From the NCBI GenBank assembly GCA_965205225.1, contig CBDBFZ010000003.1, forward strand, positions 1,302,001 through 1,366,000: a stretch of DNA of 64,000 bases. The letters are read 5' to 3'. Origin of the DNA: Litorimonas sp965205225. GTDB taxonomy: Bacteria; Pseudomonadota; Alphaproteobacteria; Caulobacterales; Maricaulaceae. Below, piece by piece: positions 61,152 to 64,000 of this stretch. The position numbers and the translations under genes are program-made. The stretch's first letter is position 1, and the number at the start of each line of letters is the position of its first letter. Below the pieces are notes generated by a model that saw only the letters and a program-made list of their open reading frames with translations, was not told the origin of the DNA and searched no databases.

Positions 61152-62471
61152 ATGAGCGTGAGCCTCCAAACACAAGCGGTGATGCTTCTTACAGTTCACT
61201 TTGAGAAGACCGTAACAAAGCCACTTTCGATCAAGGAGTGGGCCAGGTTCGCTCTCTGGCTCAGGGACCATAAGCTGGAGCCGTCGCAATTACTCAAGAA
61301 AGATCCAAAGTCCCTTCTTTCCGACTGGAAGGATAAGGAGGTCACTTTGGAGCGGGTCGAAGGCCTTCTTGATCGAGGTGTGGCGTTGGGCTTTGCATTG
61401 GACAAGTGGCAACAGGCAGGGCTATGGATTATCACCCGATCCGAGTCTGACTATCCGGATCGGCTGAAGCGCAAGCTGCGCTTCAAATCTCCCCCGGTGC
61501 TGTTTGGGTGCGGGGGAAAAATGCTTCTCAATAAAGGTGGAATTGCGGTGGTGGGATCCCGTGATGCCGATGAAGACGATCTGGACTTCTCATCGAACCT
61601 CGCCCGCACTGCTGCCGACCAAGGGCTGTCGGTGGTTTCTGGCGCTGCCCGTGGTGTGGACGAAAGCGCAATAATCGGCGCGCTTGAGCACGGGGGCACT
61701 GCAGTCGGTGTAGTGGCCAACAGCCTGCTGCACGCAGTAACATCTAGAAAGTATCGCGAACACTTGTCTGCCAATGATTTAGTTCTGATCTCTCCGTTCA
61801 AGCCAGAGGCTGGCTTTAACGTTGGCAATGCGATGGCGCGGAACAAGTACATCTACTGTCTTTCTGACGCCGCCGTGGTTGTGAACAGCACGCTGAAAAA
61901 GGGAGGCACTTGGAACGGCGCTATCGAAGATTTGAAGGAAAAGTGGGTGCCGCTTTTGGTGAAGCCAAAGGATAGCCCCAAATCCGGTAACAAGGCGCTC
62001 ATCAAGATGGGTGCGCGCCAGTTCCCGAAGGACATGCCGACACTCTCGACTTTGTGGGACATTCACTCTGGCGAGGAAGCGACGAGTGAATCACAATTGC
62101 CCCTATTTTCCCCCGAGACGGAGAGCGCGTCGGCTGAAGCCAACATTACACGCGCGGCAATCGCTTCTGCGGGAGGAGAGGAGAAGTCCACTACGAAGCC
62201 CGAGCCTGACCGAAAGTCGTCGGAAGTTTCGCCCGTTCTCTACAATCTCTTTCTTCTACACATTTTGCAGTTAACGAGCAATGATCCGTTGAAGGCGGAC
62301 GAAATTTCAAAGTGTCTAAAATTGGAGAAGTCGCAAGTGCATGCGTGGTTGAAGCGTGGAATTACGGATGGTCAAATAAAAAAAATCAACAAACCAGTTC
62401 GATATCAGTCGAGCGGTGAATATGATATTGATCGGGTAAAAAATATAGTGCTGACGTTCTTTCAGGAATAA
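61152..62471 (+). CDS. DprA/Smf-like DNA-processing protein
   Basis: From ATG 61152 the protein is 439 residues. The DprA Rossmann-like domain is clear: YPDRLKRKLRFKSPPVLFGC, GGIAVVGSRDADEDDLDFSS, LSVVSGAARGVDESAIIGAL, and a final stretch with NKYIYCLSDAAVVVNSTLKK GGTW-like nucleotide-fold strand. A linker with low complexity follows, then a winged-helix-like C-terminus (LKADEISKCLKLEKSQVHAW). DprA loads RecA on incoming single strands in transformation. This version differs from housekeeping DprA: a long N-terminus, and gene coupling with RecQ-ComF. It may belong to a defence or DNA-uptake-control unit. Confidence 0.85.
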   Translation: MSVSLQTQAVMLLTVHFEKTVTKPLSIKEWARFALWLRDHKLEPSQLLKKDPKSLLSDWKDKEVTLERVEGLLDRGVALGFALDKWQQAGLWIITRSESDYPDRLKRKLRFKSPPVLFGCGGKMLLNKGGIAVVGSRDADEDDLDFSSNLARTAADQGLSVVSGAARGVDESAIIGALEHGGTAVGVVANSLLHAVTSRKYREHLSANDLVLISPFKPEAGFNVGNAMARNKYIYCLSDAAVVVNSTLKKGGTWNGAIEDLKEKWVPLLVKPKDSPKSGNKALIKMGARQFPKDMPTLSTLWDIHSGEEATSESQLPLFSPETESASAEANITRAAIASAGGEEKSTTKPEPDRKSSEVSPVLYNLFLLHILQLTSNDPLKADEISKCLKLEKSQVHAWLKRGITDGQIKKINKPVRYQSSGEYDIDRVKNIVLTFFQE

Positions 62472-62840
62472 TCAAATCAGTTGTTCGAATGAAATTGGGT
62501 TGGTAATATGCTCCGATGCACCTCGGAATATGTATCTGGAAAATATTAAAAAATCCAAACTAGAGCATTCTCTGATTAATCATACGCAATAGCCTGCTGC
62601 ATCAAGATAATTCCAGCATTACCGGTCTGGTCCGCGCTACTTTACGATCAAGCGTCAGGCGGTGCTGGCTATGCCCCAAGTTGTTCGATGATATTGGGGC
62701 GCTCTTTGCGGGAACGCGTATGGTGCTGGATTGTGAGCGCGATTGCGTAAAAACTTGTTCCGCTTGCGTTCTTGCCCTTGCGTTCTTGCCCCTGACTTGT
62801 TTTCAAAACAGGAAAGACTTGTTTTCAAAACAGGAAAGAC
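62472..62840. other. AT-rich then repeat-bearing spacer
   Basis: 62472-62600 is AT-rich with no gene. 62600-62790 may contain decayed coding sequence, but I cannot identify it. It ends in short tandem duplications next to IS-A copy 4. Confidence 0.4.
62764..62837. repeat. short tandem duplications beside IS-A copy 4
   Basis: TTGCGTTCTTGCCC occurs twice in a row from 62764. Then a 22-bp unit starting GACTTGTTTTCAAAACAGG is repeated exactly (62794-62815 and 62816-62837). The second copy ends three bases before the IS. Confidence 0.85.
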
Positions 62841-64000
62841 GGACACCTCGAAGAACGGTTTTTTTGGGTCAGTATAGAGGCGAATTTTATAATCGGCTCT
62901 CAGGTCTGGCTTCATAGAGTGACGAATGCGTGTCCACAGGCGTATTTTGGCATGATTTTGGCCCGCATAAGTGGGGGGATCCGGATTTTGAACAGAATCA
63001 GGCTATGGGCTGTCGTCGCTCATGGAAAACGAGGCGGCGGAAGTTGTAGCTTAGGTTGGCCATGGTGATCCGGCCAGCGGCCCTGGCCTGGCCGATTGAG
63101 CGGATCGTGATCGCCATCGGCCCTTTCTCATATCCGAACACATGCTCAACACAGGCACGGATGGAGGAGCGGGTCGCATTGCCGCGCCGAATGTGCTTTG
63201 CCATCGGTTTACCGCGGGGCTTCTTTCGATGGATGTTTGAACGATAGCCCTGCGCTTTCAGCCAGGCTTCGTTTCTGGCTGAGCGATAAGCTGTATCCGC
63301 CCAAACAGACTTTGAGCTGTTGGTGGCATCCAGAACCGATGCCAGTTCGTGCCCATCATAGCGGGCCGCATGGGTACAGGTCTCTCCCCGGACAAAGCGC
63401 CATTTCCGGTCAATACTGATATGGTTCTTGTACCCAAAGTGAGGGATGGAAATGTCGACAAGGCCTGCGTCCTGTTCCCCTTCTGCGGTCTTTCGCGCCC
63501 TAGAATAGCTGACCACCGCTCGTGCGTCGGTATCTTTCTGTGCGGCCCTGGCAGGCTCATCAGGCCAGATAGCGGACGCGCTTTCACCCGCCCTGGCCCG
63601 CTCTTTCTCTTCTTTCCTCATCCGTTGGCGCGGCGCTGACACCAAAGTGGCATCCACGATCTGACCTCCCGTGGGTTTGTAGCCGCGCTTGCAGAGTTGC
63701 TCTTCAAAAGCGGCAAACAGAGATTTGAAAGCACCAGACTGGGTCAGCTTTTCACGGAACAGCCAAATCGTCTTTTGGTCCGGGGTCGGTTCACCGATCT
63801 CAAACCTCAGAAACCGCAGCCAACTTAAACGATCCCGGATCAGAAATTCCATCCCTTCATCACTCAGATTGTGCATCGACGCCAGAACAAGCACCTTGAA
63901 CATCGTGACCGGATCATAGGGTGGCCGACCGCCCTTGGCGCGAACACCATAACCGAGGGCTTCCATCAGAACAGTTCGGAAAGCCTCAAAGTCCACATGA
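62841..64000 (-). mobile_element. IS-A copy 4 (IS5 family), runs off the window
   Basis: It starts at the right end GGACACCTCGAAGAAC (inverted orientation). The other end is beyond 64000. Confidence 0.93.
62998..64000 (-). CDS. IS-A transposase, start outside window
   Basis: The frame is open from the window edge to the stop at 62998 and equals residues about 30-362 of the intact copy. Small differences are K to R in RQRMRKEEKE and SLPG-type changes near PDEPARAAQK. DDE motifs DATLVSAP, WADTAYRS and CVEHVFGYEKG are all present. Probably functional if the first residues are intact. Confidence 0.92.
   Translation of the reverse strand, partial: HVDFEAFRTVLMEALGYGVRAKGGRPPYDPVTMFKVLVLASMHNLSDEGMEFLIRDRLSWLRFLRFEIGEPTPDQKTIWLFREKLTQSGAFKSLFAAFEEQLCKRGYKPTGGQIVDATLVSAPRQRMRKEEKERARAGESASAIWPDEPARAAQKDTDARAVVSYSRARKTAEGEQDAGLVDISIPHFGYKNHISIDRKWRFVRGETCTHAARYDGHELASVLDATNSSKSVWADTAYRSARNEAWLKAQGYRSNIHRKKPRGKPMAKHIRRGNATRSSIRACVEHVFGYEKGPMAITIRSIGQARAAGRITMANLSYNFRRLVFHERRQPIA

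Noticed and set aside
62764..62837. Short direct repeats that could suggest CRISPR
   Set aside because: The repeats are back to back without spacers and no cas gene is near.

Overview
The window reads as a chromosomal segment of a marine alphaproteobacterium close to the stalked/budding group (Caulobacterales, Maricaulales, Hyphomonadaceae). The reasons are a SpmX-type polar muramidase-like protein, the linked NDUFA12 and DUF2155 genes, and the cluster murA-DUF2948-UPF0262-phosphatase-infA-maf-rng. This is inference from gene content; no rRNA is present to settle it.

Layout. 1-4.6 kb: a left-edge GH17 beta-glucanase lipoprotein, a broken second GH17, gene fragments (methyltransferase, DUF2461, UPF0178, a truncated metalloprotease) and intact dapD. 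4.6-19.7 kb: mostly intact core genes (LysR regulator, ubiE, yciB-like, acnA, folD, gspC-gspD-gspN, a lipoprotein, prepilin peptidase, mgtE, spmX). 19.8-38.2 kb: an insertion-sequence (IS) graveyard with few host genes (DUF2155, NDUFA12, a pentapeptide protein, a large RTX metalloprotease, one secreted protein). 38.3-43.0 kb: sugar-nucleotide and envelope genes (uronate epimerase, glmS, rfbD, rfbC) and DUF2794. 43.2-44.7 kb: a dead IS that cut yacG. 44.7-49.6 kb: the rng-maf-infA-phosphatase-UPF0262-DUF2948-murA operon and a tRNA-Thr. 49.8-51.1 kb: an intact IS. 51.2-58.5 kb: an RnfD-like and DUF2330 pair, sodC, gyrA and a Sel1 protein. 58.5-62.5 kb: a polysaccharide-export remnant, then a RecQ helicase with a ComF-like C-terminus followed by a DprA-like gene. 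The right edge is another IS copy.

IS names used below. IS-A: IS5 family, about 1309 bp, 4-bp target duplications, four copies. IS-B: IS5 family, about 860 bp, inserts at TA, two near-full copies plus remnants. IS-C: IS5 family, about 860 bp, TA target, nested or truncated. IS-E, IS-F, IS-G and IS-H: four different degenerate IS3-family elements. Small pieces of IS481-, IS630- and IS1182-like elements also occur.

Main points. (1) The RecQ-ComF/DprA-like two-gene unit is the best candidate for an under-described system; its helicase is frameshifted exactly in a CG dinucleotide tract. (2) A 1155-residue RTX metalloprotease lies between two same-orientation IS-B copies, and a deleted second copy of the gene lies 23 kb away. 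(3) IS activity has eroded many accessory genes, truncated yacG and apparently rewritten the 3' end of folD.
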